From an uncultured Clostridia bacterium (GTDB taxonomy: Bacteria; Bacillota; Clostridia; Peptostreptococcales; Anaerovoracaceae), in contig CAKQNZ010000044.1 of NCBI GenBank assembly GCA_934255435.1, forward strand, positions 1-14,160: a DNA stretch of 14,160 bases. The letters are read 5' to 3'. Position numbers and translations under genes: made by a program. Below, piece by piece: positions 7,014 through 13,378 of this stretch. The notes beneath the pieces were generated by a model. The model had not been told where the DNA came from, searched no databases, and worked only from the letters and a program-made list of their open reading frames with translations. Positions within the stretch are counted from its first letter, which is position 1, and each line of letters starts with the position of its first letter.

Positions 7014-7559
7014 TTATTTTACTATCTTTGAGATGGCTTTGAATCCATCTGCCTTTGAATCCTTGAGTATCTCGTAAAGCACTGATTCATAAGTAGTCAC
7101 TACAGCTCCGGCTCTTTCCATTCTTTCTGCAGCCCATACTTTGTCATTGAGACTTCTTGATGAAATGCAGTCTACTGCGATATATACATTGTAGCCTTCT
7201 TCCATGAGCTGAAGAGCTGTCTGCTGAACACAGATATGTGCTTCGATACCGCAGATGACGATGTTTTTCTTTCCTGCTGCCTTGACCTGTGCTGCAAATT
7301 CTTCGTTGAGCATGCAGCTGAATGAAGTCTTGTCTATCGGCTGGAAATCTCCCAGCGCTTCTGCTATTGATGGTATGGTCTCTCCGATACCTTTTGTATA
7401 CTGCTGTGTCACGATCTTAGGAATACCCAGTGCCTCCATGCCCTTGACAAGTCTCAGAGTCTTCTCTTCAAGTATCTCCTTGTCATGCATCACCGGCATG
7501 AGTTTTTCCTGAAAGTCTATAACTACAAATAATGTGTCTTCTCTTGTAAGTAAGCTCAT
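7014..7559 (-). CDS. Isochorismatase-fold cysteine hydrolase (YcaC-like)
   Basis: This 181 aa hydrolase has the isochorismatase-family triad in place: Asp15 (VVIDFQEKL), Lys77 (IDKTSF) and nucleophile Cys110 (CGIEAHICVQQTA). The cis-peptide GIEAH segment is typical. The D-x-H metal-binding motif of nicotinamidase PncA is absent after the first strand (TQQYTKGIG instead), so a nicotinamidase role is unlikely. The real substrate cannot be told. The ATG at 7559 follows GGAGG by 8 bases and overlaps the surE stop as ATGA, showing translational coupling. An in-frame ATG 15 bases upstream lies before that ribosome binding site and is rejected. The stop abuts the DUF2156 gene region. Confidence 0.9.
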   Translation of the reverse strand: MSLLTREDTLFVVIDFQEKLMPVMHDKEILEEKTLRLVKGMEALGIPKIVTQQYTKGIGETIPSIAEALGDFQPIDKTSFSCMLNEEFAAQVKAAGKKNIVICGIEAHICVQQTALQLMEEGYNVYIAVDCISSRSLNDKVWAAERMERAGAVVTTYESVLYEILKDSKADGFKAISKIVK

Positions 7560-8320
7560 TCTGCTATCCTCCATTTATTTATTTCTTCTATCATCCTGTA
7601 ATCTGTCAGATCTCTGTGGAGCGGAGTTATCGTGGCATAGCCTTCCTGCATTGCCACCACGTCTATAGTGCCCGGCAGTCCGCTGTATACCACAGGCTCT
7701 CCGCCGTACGTGTAAAACTTCGTCCCATCTTCTGCAGTTTCAGGATTCCTGAATTCGTTCATATACTCCCTGCGTCCCAGGGTAGTTATCCTGACGCCTT
7801 TTATCTGCTCTTCCGGCAGATCCGGCGTGTTTATATTCATCACCGTATCCGGCGATATCTTTACCGGTTCTTCCAGCATCTTCAGTGCAATTCTGCATGC
7901 AAGTCCAAAATGCTGCGCCTGATGGCTGTTCACAGACACTGCTACTGCAGGCACTCCGCACAGATTGCCTTCTATGGCAGCTGACACAGTCCCGGAGTAA
8001 AGTGTATCTGTACCGAGGTTGCCGCCGAGATTTATCCCGGAATATACCATGTCTATATCTATGCCCCGGTCTTTCATCAGCTGTATGCCGAGTTTCACAC
8101 AGTCAGCCGGCGTTCCTGATATACTGAACGCAAGCTCCGCACCATCGAAACTGACTTCTCTGACTGATATCGGCTGTGACACCGTTATACCATGTCCGCT
8201 GGCGCTTCGCTGCCCCTCCGGTGCGCATACATAGACCTTCGCCTTAGTCGCCAGAGCTTTCACCAGCTCACATATGCCTCTTGCTTTTATGCCGTCATCA
8301 TTGGCCACAAGTATGTTCAT
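7556..8320 (-). CDS. surE: 5'/3'-nucleotidase SurE
   Basis: SurE is a metal-dependent phosphatase that removes phosphate from nucleoside monophosphates. The 254 aa length is usual. The metal site is visible: Asp8-Asp9 in ILVANDDGI, Ser39 in GQRSASGHGIT, and Asn97 in YSGINLGGNLGTDTLYSGTV. The typical ISGTPADCVKLG segment (67-79) is also present. The ATG at 8320 follows AGAGG by about 9 bases. It heads a probable three-gene unit with the isochorismatase-fold and DUF2156 genes, read from an extended -10 promoter at 8435-8443. Identification is firm; why these three genes are linked is unclear. Confidence 0.95.
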   Translation of the reverse strand: MNILVANDDGIKARGICELVKALATKAKVYVCAPEGQRSASGHGITVSQPISVREVSFDGAELAFSISGTPADCVKLGIQLMKDRGIDIDMVYSGINLGGNLGTDTLYSGTVSAAIEGNLCGVPAVAVSVNSHQAQHFGLACRIALKMLEEPVKISPDTVMNINTPDLPEEQIKGVRITTLGRREYMNEFRNPETAEDGTKFYTYGGEPVVYSGLPGTIDVVAMQEGYATITPLHRDLTDYRMIEEINKWRIAE

Positions 8321-8321
8321 A

Positions 8322-8433
8322 CTATTTTACCTCTTTTGATATTCTGTGCCTGTCTTCGTATGCCTTGAAGCCTTTATTTTTCAATACTTTCAGGCAATTT
8401 GGATTTTATTTCAAAAAATCCGTATTCGGTAGT
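8322..8433 (-). pseudogene. Possible decayed coding remnant in the surE leader
   Basis: Two short minus-strand readings abut in different frames. TTEYGFFEIKSKLPESIEK ends at a TAA at 8374-8376, and KNKGFKAYEDRHRISKEVK ends at a TAG at 8322-8324, one base before the surE ATG. Deleting one A in the A5 run at 8377-8381 would join them into one reading. The amino acid make-up looks protein-like, but no start codon with a ribosome binding site exists and the putative surE promoter overlaps the 5' end. It could be a gene fossil, a leader peptide or coincidence. Confidence 0.2.
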
Positions 8434-8434
8434 T

Positions 8435-8443
8435 ATTATACCA
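8435..8443 (-). promoter_or_regulatory. Extended -10 promoter for the surE operon
   Basis: On the minus strand TGGTATAAT (8443-8435) is a perfect extended -10 (TGn + TATAAT). The -35 region 17 bases upstream is only TTTTAT. It predicts a start near 8428 and a leader of about 108 bases before surE. Confidence 0.5.
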
Positions 8444-8504
8444 CACAGGTGAAGATAATAAAAGTTTTTTGGCATAATTTTTGCGAATGGAAGACTCCAT
8501 CGAA

Positions 8505-8554
8505 AACAAAACTGCAGGTGAAAACATGACCACTGGATCACATCCTCACCTGCA
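8505..8554 (-). terminator. Terminator downstream of the sirtuin/small ORF transcript
   Basis: TGCAGGTGA (8513-8521) and TCACCTGCA (8546-8554) form a perfect 9-bp stem with a 24-base loop. On the minus strand it is followed by GTTTTGTTTTCG. It lies 45 bases past the small ORF stop at 8599 and upstream of the surE promoter, which fits termination of the sirtuin transcript. The large loop lowers confidence. Confidence 0.6.
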
Positions 8555-8598
8555 CATTTCTTCATTGCTGTCGACAGCTCATTCTGCCAGTATATGCA

Positions 8599-8691
8599 TT
8601 ATTTACAGATAACTGTCATTCCATTACTGTCCGGCACTGAAAGCCTGTATCCTGCCTGTTTTCCGGCCGCTCCCAGATGTATAACCTTCAT
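8599..8691 (-). CDS. Small 30-codon ORF coupled to the sirtuin gene
   Basis: This ORF encodes 30 residues, beginning MKVIHLGAAGKQAGYRL and ending in NGMTVICK before TAA. Its ATG shares a base with the sirtuin stop (TGATG), and GGAG lies 4 bases upstream inside the sirtuin gene, the arrangement expected for translational coupling. The terminator hairpin at 8505-8554 follows 45 bases later, so the ORF would sit within the transcript. Residue composition and codon choice look like a real protein; no transmembrane segment or signal peptide is seen. I do not recognise the family. It could be a true small protein or the surviving N-terminus of a truncated gene. Confidence 0.45.
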   Translation of the reverse strand: MKVIHLGAAGKQAGYRLSVPDSNGMTVICK

Positions 8692-9413
8692 CAGTCTCCA
8701 AGGACTTTGCCTATAGAGTCGTTTATCATCAGAGTTGCCCTGTTGTCGTAGGATGTCTGTGACTTGTTTATCAGTATTATATCGTCGCCTCTGAAATAGT
8801 TGATGAGTCCTGCTGCCGGATATACCACCAGCGACGTTCCTCCCACTATCAGGGTGTCTGCTTCTGCTATGGCATCCACTGCACCGGTTATCACCTTGTC
8901 GTCAAGGGGTTCTTCGTAAAGTACTACGTCAGGTTTGACTGTGCCGCCGCAGCTGCACTTCGGTATGCCGCAGCTGCAGTTGTATTCATCCATGATATAG
9001 TCCACATCATAGAATTTACCGCAGTCCATGCAATAATTACGTAGCACTGATCCATGAAGCTCGTATACAGTCTTGCTGCCTGCCTTCTGATGCAGACCGT
9101 CTATATTCTGAGTCACTACGCCGGTGAGCTTGCCTTCATTCTCCAGCTGAGCCAGTGCGATATGAGCTTTGTTCGGCTTCGCATCCGGGTATATGAGATT
9201 GTTCTTGTAGTAGTCATAGAATTTTTCTGTATGGTTCATGAAAAATGTCCTGGAGAGCATCTCCTCCGGCGGATAGCCGTAGTTCTCCACAGCGTGGTAA
9301 AGCCCGGATTCCGAGCGAAAATCAGGTATATTGCTCTCCGTCGATACCCCTGCGCCTCCGAAAAATACTACTTTTTTACTTTTGTTTATTATATCTTTTA
9401 CTCTTTCGTCCAT
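8691..9413 (-). CDS. Sir2-family NAD-dependent protein deacylase (sirtuin)
   Basis: Sirtuins use NAD+ to remove acyl groups from lysines, giving nicotinamide and O-acyl-ADP-ribose. The 240 aa protein has the NAD-binding GGAGVSTESNIPDFRS (19-34), TQNIDGLHQKAGS (101-113), catalytic His120 in ELHGS, and GGTSLVVYPAAGLINY (191-206). The zinc module carries C128/C131 and then four cysteines, C146, C148, C153 and C155, two more than needed. PDVVLYEE follows it. I chose the ATG at 9413, preceded by GAGGTG at 7 bases. An in-frame ATG at 9500, with AAGGA only 3 bases away, would add 29 residues lacking family features. The gene follows the DUF4130/radical SAM pair on the same strand but has its own promoter at 9551-9579. 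cobB is a possible name, not certain. Confidence 0.92.
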   Translation of the reverse strand: MDERVKDIINKSKKVVFFGGAGVSTESNIPDFRSESGLYHAVENYGYPPEEMLSRTFFMNHTEKFYDYYKNNLIYPDAKPNKAHIALAQLENEGKLTGVVTQNIDGLHQKAGSKTVYELHGSVLRNYCMDCGKFYDVDYIMDEYNCSCGIPKCSCGGTVKPDVVLYEEPLDDKVITGAVDAIAEADTLIVGGTSLVVYPAAGLINYFRGDDIILINKSQTSYDNRATLMINDSIGKVLGD

Positions 9414-9544
9414 ATGATACACCTCGTTTTCTGATACGGCCTGCTGCCCCCCTGCTGCACCGTAAGAACTTACCATTTCTGACTGCAGCCGGCAGCTCAT
9501 ATTTCCTTCAGGAAAACACAGCTGCCGGCGGGGCAGCGCCTTGT
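9414..9544 (-). promoter_or_regulatory. Structured 5' leader of the sirtuin gene with alternative hairpins
   Basis: The predicted leader is about 130 bases. GCCGGCAGCT (plus strand 9488-9497) and AGCTGCCGGC (9520-9529) form a perfect 10-bp stem capped by an inner TTTCC/GGAAA hairpin (9502-9515). The same central arm can instead pair as GCTGCC (9521-9526) with GGCAGC (9532-9537), so two folds exclude each other. Closer to the start codon there is a GTAAG/CTTAC hairpin and a direct repeat of GCAGCAGG. The arrangement resembles a cis-regulatory RNA, and an in-frame ATG at 9500 lies inside the main hairpin. I recognise no known riboswitch class. Confidence 0.5.
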
Positions 9545-9550
9545 GTATAC

Positions 9551-9579
9551 ATTATAATACAAGCCTTTGAATATAACAA
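9551..9579 (-). promoter_or_regulatory. Promoter for the sirtuin gene
   Basis: On the minus strand TTGTTA (9579-9574), a 17-base spacer and a perfect TATAAT (9556-9551) predict a start near 9544. The sirtuin can therefore be transcribed independently of the upstream DUF4130 gene. The interval 9580-9682 holds nothing else I can support. Confidence 0.7.
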
Positions 9580-9682
9580 GTAGTCTCAGAGTTCCCTGAC
9601 ACTGGTATGTTTCCGGATCTTCATGCAGCCGCTGTCATCCCGGCATTCCGACTGATATGCCTGTGCCTGTGTCCCCGGACTG

Positions 9683-10420
9683 TCAAAGCTTGACCTCTGT
9701 GAGGTGTTTCCAGTACCTCAGTGGCATGAAGCTGCGCTGACAGTTCGGATTCTTTCGTTCTTTTATCGCTATATTCTCGAAATAGTTTTTCCAGAGTGCC
9801 CTATAGCTCTGCTCCTCAGCTGGCTGCTCCGGCACGTCATCATCTGCGAACGGTGATATATACCAGTGTCCGCCATATGCTACGATCGCTTTGCTGCGGC
9901 CGATATCTCTTATGATGAACGGTTCGTTTCTGAATCTGTCGCAGAAATGTCTTGCGATGAGTTCCAGTACATCGTTATCAGGTTCTATCTCCGCATACAG
10001 GATATCGTTTTCCATCACGGAAAAGCGCACGAACTGCAGCATCCGCTCATGTTCCACATTTATTTTCTTTTCGATGGCTTCCACTGCGGCTACCACCGGA
10101 TCTCCGTGCAGCAGCGATACGGCAGAGCCGGTCCTGAAACCCTTTACGATATATCTCAGTATCTTTATTTCTTTTTCCGGATCGCATGACAGATATACCT
10201 TATATATGCGTCTGAGGTCATATGAGGATATTTTCTTCTCTATGGCCTCATATACGCACAAGGCTTTCTGTTCATCGGTGTCCACCTCCATGTATCCGCC
10301 CAGGAGATTCGGCTGGTAGCAGCTCCTCTCACATATATCCGAAGCTCTGTCCGTGTAATAATGATGATATATACATGTCAGCAGTCCTTCAAATGTACCG
10401 TCGTAAAGATAATCCAGCAT
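9683..10420 (-). CDS. Probable DNA metabolism protein, DUF4130 (TIGR03915 family)
   Basis: This 245 aa protein belongs to the DUF4130 family that almost always pairs with the radical SAM protein encoded just upstream. Family features include YDGTFEGLLTCIYHHY at the start, RTGSAVSLLHGDPVVAAVEA in the middle (about 97-116), an LQFVRF segment, and the closing NPNCQRSFMPLRYWKHLTE. In many genomes this domain is fused to a uracil-DNA glycosylase, which is why a DNA repair or modification role is proposed; here no glycosylase domain is present. The ATG at 10420 has AGGAGG 9 bases upstream. The gap to the radical SAM gene is 71 bases with no terminator, so the two are probably one operon. The biochemical activity of the family is, to my knowledge, not established. 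Confidence 0.88.
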   Translation of the reverse strand: MLDYLYDGTFEGLLTCIYHHYYTDRASDICERSCYQPNLLGGYMEVDTDEQKALCVYEAIEKKISSYDLRRIYKVYLSCDPEKEIKILRYIVKGFRTGSAVSLLHGDPVVAAVEAIEKKINVEHERMLQFVRFSVMENDILYAEIEPDNDVLELIARHFCDRFRNEPFIIRDIGRSKAIVAYGGHWYISPFADDDVPEQPAEEQSYRALWKNYFENIAIKERKNPNCQRSFMPLRYWKHLTEVKL

Positions 10421-10491
10421 AACGATCGACCTCCTGTCTTGTTATGTTCCTGTGATAATGGTCCCGGCCTGCCGTTTAGCTCACCGGTCTG

Positions 10492-12231
10492 CTATATGAT
10501 CCCTGCTGTCGACAGTTTTTCCTGTCGTTCGCCTTTTTCAAGGCGGTTCCAGTTGTTATCGAACATTGACACCTGAAGCCCGTCTTCCATCTGCAGCAGT
10601 GAATTCCTTATGGTCTCAGGCTCGAACCGCCTCTCACCGCAGTATCTGCCACAGCATGTAAGGAAATACTTTGCACGTTTCATGACGACTCCCATTTTCT
10701 TAAGGTCGTCGAAACGCACAGCAGCCACCCTGCGCTGCCGCATGATACGCCTGGCCGATACAGCTCCGATCCCCGGTATGCGCATCAGCATCGAATAGGA
10801 CGCTTTGTTGACCTCCACCGGAAAGTTTTCGAGATTCCGCAGAGCCCACATCACTTTCGGGTCCAGGTCCGGATCGAGGTTCCGGTCTCCTTTGCCGAAA
10901 AGCTCTCCAACTGTGAATCCGTAAAATCTGAGCAGCCAGTCCGCCTGGTATATGCGGTGTTCCCTCGCCAGCGGTGGGGCTGTCCGCCTGTCCGGCAGCA
11001 CCGGTGAATCCACTACAGGGACATATGCGGAATAATATACCCTTTTCATTTTGAAAGTCCTGTAAAGGTTCTCGCTGGTGGTCAGTATGCTCTGATCGGT
11101 ATCGCCCCCTGCTCCGATTATCATCTGCGTGGTCTGCCCCGCCGGAGCGAAGTCCTTCCCCCGGCTGCGCCTTGCCGGAAGCGACGCTGATGACGGTATG
11201 AATATATCTTCACCGGTCTCCCGGCCTGCTCTGCCGTCGTACCCCGGACCGCTTGATACAGATGCTTCAGAAACATGCCCAGCCGGAGCGCTGAACTCTG
11301 CAAAACCCATACTGTTTCCCGCTCCTGAAGTCACAGCAGCATCCAGACCTCCTGCCTTACCTTTGCACAAGCGATGGCCTGTCGATCCGCCGGGACCGGC
11401 GGCCAGTGAATCGACTCTGCCGCCTGTGCCGGGCGTGATCGTTCTGCCACGACACTGCATGTCTTTCGCAGATACGTCAGAATATGGATCCCGGCCTGCA
11501 TCCATGTCATCCGGTATATAGATCCCCTTCGGAGTCTTCTGTATATTTTTCTTCCTGCCTGTCAGATAATGTTCCGCACTGTTTATCTCCTGTCCCTTGA
11601 ACATATTGCCCGGACCCACCAGTGCGTTGCGCTCTATCAGCGAATTGGTTATCTGCCGCATCGGCGCAAAGATGGCTTTCGGTTTTTTCTGCGGTGCGAA
11701 TCTGCCCAGGCTGACGGAATCCGGCATCTCTATGTTGACGCTCACTCTGTCCGCTTCAAGTCCGATCATATGTATCAGCTCCGGCGATGCTCCAGGGATC
11801 ATCTTGGCATGGATGTACCCCGAAAATCCGTATCTGTGCCTAAGCAGCCTTATACATTCAAGCATGCGTTCGGCCGTATGATCCGGCGAACGCTCCACCG
11901 CCGAACTCACGAAAAGTCCCTCGATATAGTTCCTCCTGTAGAATTCTATCGTAAGCCTCGCCAGCTCGTCCGGTTCGAAGGATGCTCTGGGCACGTCGTT
12001 GCTGCGCCTGTTGACGCAGTATTCGCAGTCGTACTCGCATCTGTTCGTGAAAAGTATCTTCAGCAGAGAAATGCACCGCCCGTCTGATCCCCAGGAATGG
12101 CATATCCCTGAGGCATGCGCATTGCCTATCCTGCCGTTGTTCTGCCGGTTCGAGCCGCTGCTGGAGCAGGACACATCGAACTTGGCACTGTCTGCCAGTA
12201 TTTTTAATTTCTGCATTATGATGCTCTCCAT
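10492..12231 (-). CDS. Putative DNA modification/repair radical SAM protein (TIGR03916 family) with a large insertion
   Basis: This 579 aa radical SAM protein is the partner of the DUF4130 protein. The N-terminus has the family signatures KFDVSCSSSGSNR (17-29) and GICHSWGSDGRCISLLK (42-58), then the SAM cluster C65-x3-C69-x2-C72. FAPAGQTTQMIIGA and RVYYSAYVPV continue the core. A helix-hairpin-helix DNA-binding motif, MLMRIPGIGAVSARRI, lies at about 481-496, and the C-terminus carries QVSMFD (553-558). Relatives I recall are about 420 aa; the extra length is a Gly/Ser/Ala-rich block at about 204-356. The start is the ATG at 12231, where family similarity begins; the ribosome binding site is weak (AAAGGCAGG). 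The open frame runs back to 12447 but crosses a terminator and promoter. Cys526, 527 and 531 near the end are additional. Confidence 0.9.
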   Translation of the reverse strand: MESIIMQKLKILADSAKFDVSCSSSGSNRQNNGRIGNAHASGICHSWGSDGRCISLLKILFTNRCEYDCEYCVNRRSNDVPRASFEPDELARLTIEFYRRNYIEGLFVSSAVERSPDHTAERMLECIRLLRHRYGFSGYIHAKMIPGASPELIHMIGLEADRVSVNIEMPDSVSLGRFAPQKKPKAIFAPMRQITNSLIERNALVGPGNMFKGQEINSAEHYLTGRKKNIQKTPKGIYIPDDMDAGRDPYSDVSAKDMQCRGRTITPGTGGRVDSLAAGPGGSTGHRLCKGKAGGLDAAVTSGAGNSMGFAEFSAPAGHVSEASVSSGPGYDGRAGRETGEDIFIPSSASLPARRSRGKDFAPAGQTTQMIIGAGGDTDQSILTTSENLYRTFKMKRVYYSAYVPVVDSPVLPDRRTAPPLAREHRIYQADWLLRFYGFTVGELFGKGDRNLDPDLDPKVMWALRNLENFPVEVNKASYSMLMRIPGIGAVSARRIMRQRRVAAVRFDDLKKMGVVMKRAKYFLTCCGRYCGERRFEPETIRNSLLQMEDGLQVSMFDNNWNRLEKGERQEKLSTAGII

Positions 12232-12381
12232 ACCGTAACGCCTGCCTTTCATCCCGTTATTCCGGAAAATCACTTCGCATCGGATCGAAGCCGGAGCTGT
12301 CCGCACGCTTCTGTTCCGCATGATCTTTATCTTAACGAAGGTATCTGCTGTGACATCTCCGGTGCTTTCTGTCATGATGAT

Positions 12382-12410
12382 ATGATAACATAAAAAGAAC
12401 ATCTGTTCAA
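12382..12410 (-). promoter_or_regulatory. Promoter for the radical SAM/DUF4130 operon
   Basis: On the minus strand TTGAAC (12410-12405), a 17-base spacer and TATCAT (12387-12382) predict a start near 12375 and a leader of about 145 bases. The -35 box lies within the upstream gene's terminator hairpin, so termination and initiation share the same DNA. Confidence 0.6.
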
Positions 12411-12430
12411 CAGTTTGTAAACAGATGTTC
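12391..12430 (-). terminator. Rho-independent terminator of the flavoprotein gene
   Basis: GAACATCTGTT (12397-12407) and AACAGATGTTC (12420-12430) form a perfect 11-bp stem with a 12-base loop. On the minus strand the stem is followed directly by TTTTTATG. It lies 32 bases after the flavoprotein stop. This is the clearest terminator in the window. Confidence 0.85.
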
Positions 12431-12461
12431 CGTGATGTTTTCTTCAAATAACCGCTTCAGG

Positions 12462-13085
12462 CTATCTTATGAAATTTGTGCGATATCCTGATTCTGTTTC
12501 CGGAAGTGAAACGCCTGCCTCTCTTCCTGCTTCGAAACATTTCATCATCCACGCCAAATTCCTGGCGAGGTTCCTCATTGTCTGCATTCCTTCTCCGTCC
12601 TGCTCGGCTTCTCCCGGCACACGGCCATGGACCAGGTTCCAGTACGTGGAACTTGCCACCGGCATCTGGGATATGCCGAAATATTTGTTCGTTGCATCGA
12701 AAGAAGCTGATGTACCGCCTCTTCTTGCCACTGCTACAGATGCACCGGGTTTGAACCTGAACTCTGCTCCGCCGCTGTAGAACGCCCTGTCAAGAAAGGA
12801 CATTATCCTGCCGCTGGGATGTGCGTAATATACCGGAGTGCCGAACACGAATCCGTCGGCTTCCTTTGCCTTTGCCACGAATTCATTCACTGCATCGTCG
12901 CCGAAGACGCATCCCTTTCCAGTGCCGCATCCACCGCATCCTGTACAATCCCTTAACGGTGCTCCCCCGATCTGGAATATCTCGTAGTCTATGCCTTCTT
13001 TTTTGAGCTGCATGCCCACTTCCTCAAGAGCTCTGTTCGTATTTCCATCTTTCTTAGAACTGCCGTTGAGCATAAGTACTTTCAT
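12462..13085 (-). CDS. Flavodoxin-fold NADPH-dependent reductase / iron-sulfur flavoprotein
   Basis: This 207 aa flavoprotein has the FMN phosphate loop LNGSSKKDGNTNRAL (6-20) and GTPVYYAHPSGRIMSFLDRA further on, typical of the NADPH-dependent FMN reductase/flavodoxin family. Between them lies a compact cysteine motif, C47-x2-C50-x2-C53-x5-C59, in DCTGCGGCGTGKGCV. This spacing and these positions match, from memory, the 4Fe-4S motif of Methanosarcina iron-sulfur flavoprotein (Isf), so a bound cluster is likely. Isf-type proteins transfer electrons and may reduce O2 or peroxide in anaerobes. The ATG at 13085 follows AGGAGG closely; the longer frame to 13175 covers the promoter. A strong terminator follows. 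The partner is unknown; the radical SAM operon downstream is a speculative recipient. Confidence 0.88.
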   Translation of the reverse strand: MKVLMLNGSSKKDGNTNRALEEVGMQLKKEGIDYEIFQIGGAPLRDCTGCGGCGTGKGCVFGDDAVNEFVAKAKEADGFVFGTPVYYAHPSGRIMSFLDRAFYSGGAEFRFKPGASVAVARRGGTSASFDATNKYFGISQMPVASSTYWNLVHGRVPGEAEQDGEGMQTMRNLARNLAWMMKCFEAGREAGVSLPETESGYRTNFIR

Positions 13086-13115
13086 TTTCCATCCTCCTTT
13101 TTTTCTGCTGCATGT

Positions 13116-13145
13116 AGCATAACACATCGAAGGCTGGCGTTGCAA
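13116..13145 (-). promoter_or_regulatory. Promoter for the flavoprotein gene
   Basis: On the minus strand TTGCAA (13145-13140), an 18-base spacer and TATGCT (13121-13116) preceded by TGT (extended -10) predict a start near 13109 and a short leader of about 24 bases. The rest of the 293-base spacer to 13378 shows only the divergent promoter at 13315-13344. Confidence 0.5.
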
Positions 13146-13314
13146 TATCGTTTGTCTGCGGTAATGAAAAAGCACTCAAAAGGTGATCGTATCTCCGTCT
13201 GCACCATTTCTGTCTATTATAATAAAGATAATTTCCACACACTCGAAACTGTGTACCTGTAGCCGCTGCAAAAGTATTTCAACGAAATAAAGCAATATGG
13301 CAAGCTGAGTTATA

Positions 13315-13344
13315 TTGATTTTCTACATTGATCAGTAGTATAAT
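13315..13344 (+). promoter_or_regulatory. Promoter for the YycJ-type gene
   Basis: TTGATT (13315-13320), an 18-base spacer and a perfect TATAAT (13339-13344) predict a start near 13351 and a leader of about 28 bases before the ATG at 13379. Confidence 0.65.
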
Positions 13345-13378
13345 GATATGTTAAAACAAAACAGGAGCACTAATACAT

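Noticed and set aside
7014..7559. Isochorismatase-fold protein as a nicotinamidase, which would form an NAD salvage link with surE and the sirtuin
   Set aside because: The D-x-H metal-binding motif needed by PncA is absent, so only the generic hydrolase triad is supported.
8567..8578. 12-base perfect palindrome GCTGTCGACAGC, partly recurring near 10505
   Set aside because: Short, not placed at a promoter, and expected by chance at this length in 14 kb; no evidence for a binding site.
11129..11521. 130-codon plus-strand open frame opposite the Gly-rich insertion
   Set aside because: I considered whether the insertion is really a gene on the other strand. The Pro/Ser/Ala-rich translation is what a Gly/Ala-rich antisense gives, and the minus-strand frame is continuous through the whole radical SAM protein.
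11569..12087. 172-codon plus-strand open frame opposite the radical SAM core
   Set aside because: It lies opposite strongly conserved radical SAM coding sequence and its translation has no recognisable motif.
12232..12447. N-terminal extension of the radical SAM reading frame by up to 72 codons
   Set aside because: It would cross the terminator hairpin and the promoter at 12382-12410, shows no family similarity, and the conserved sequence begins at MESIIMQKLKILADSAKFDV (ATG at 12231).
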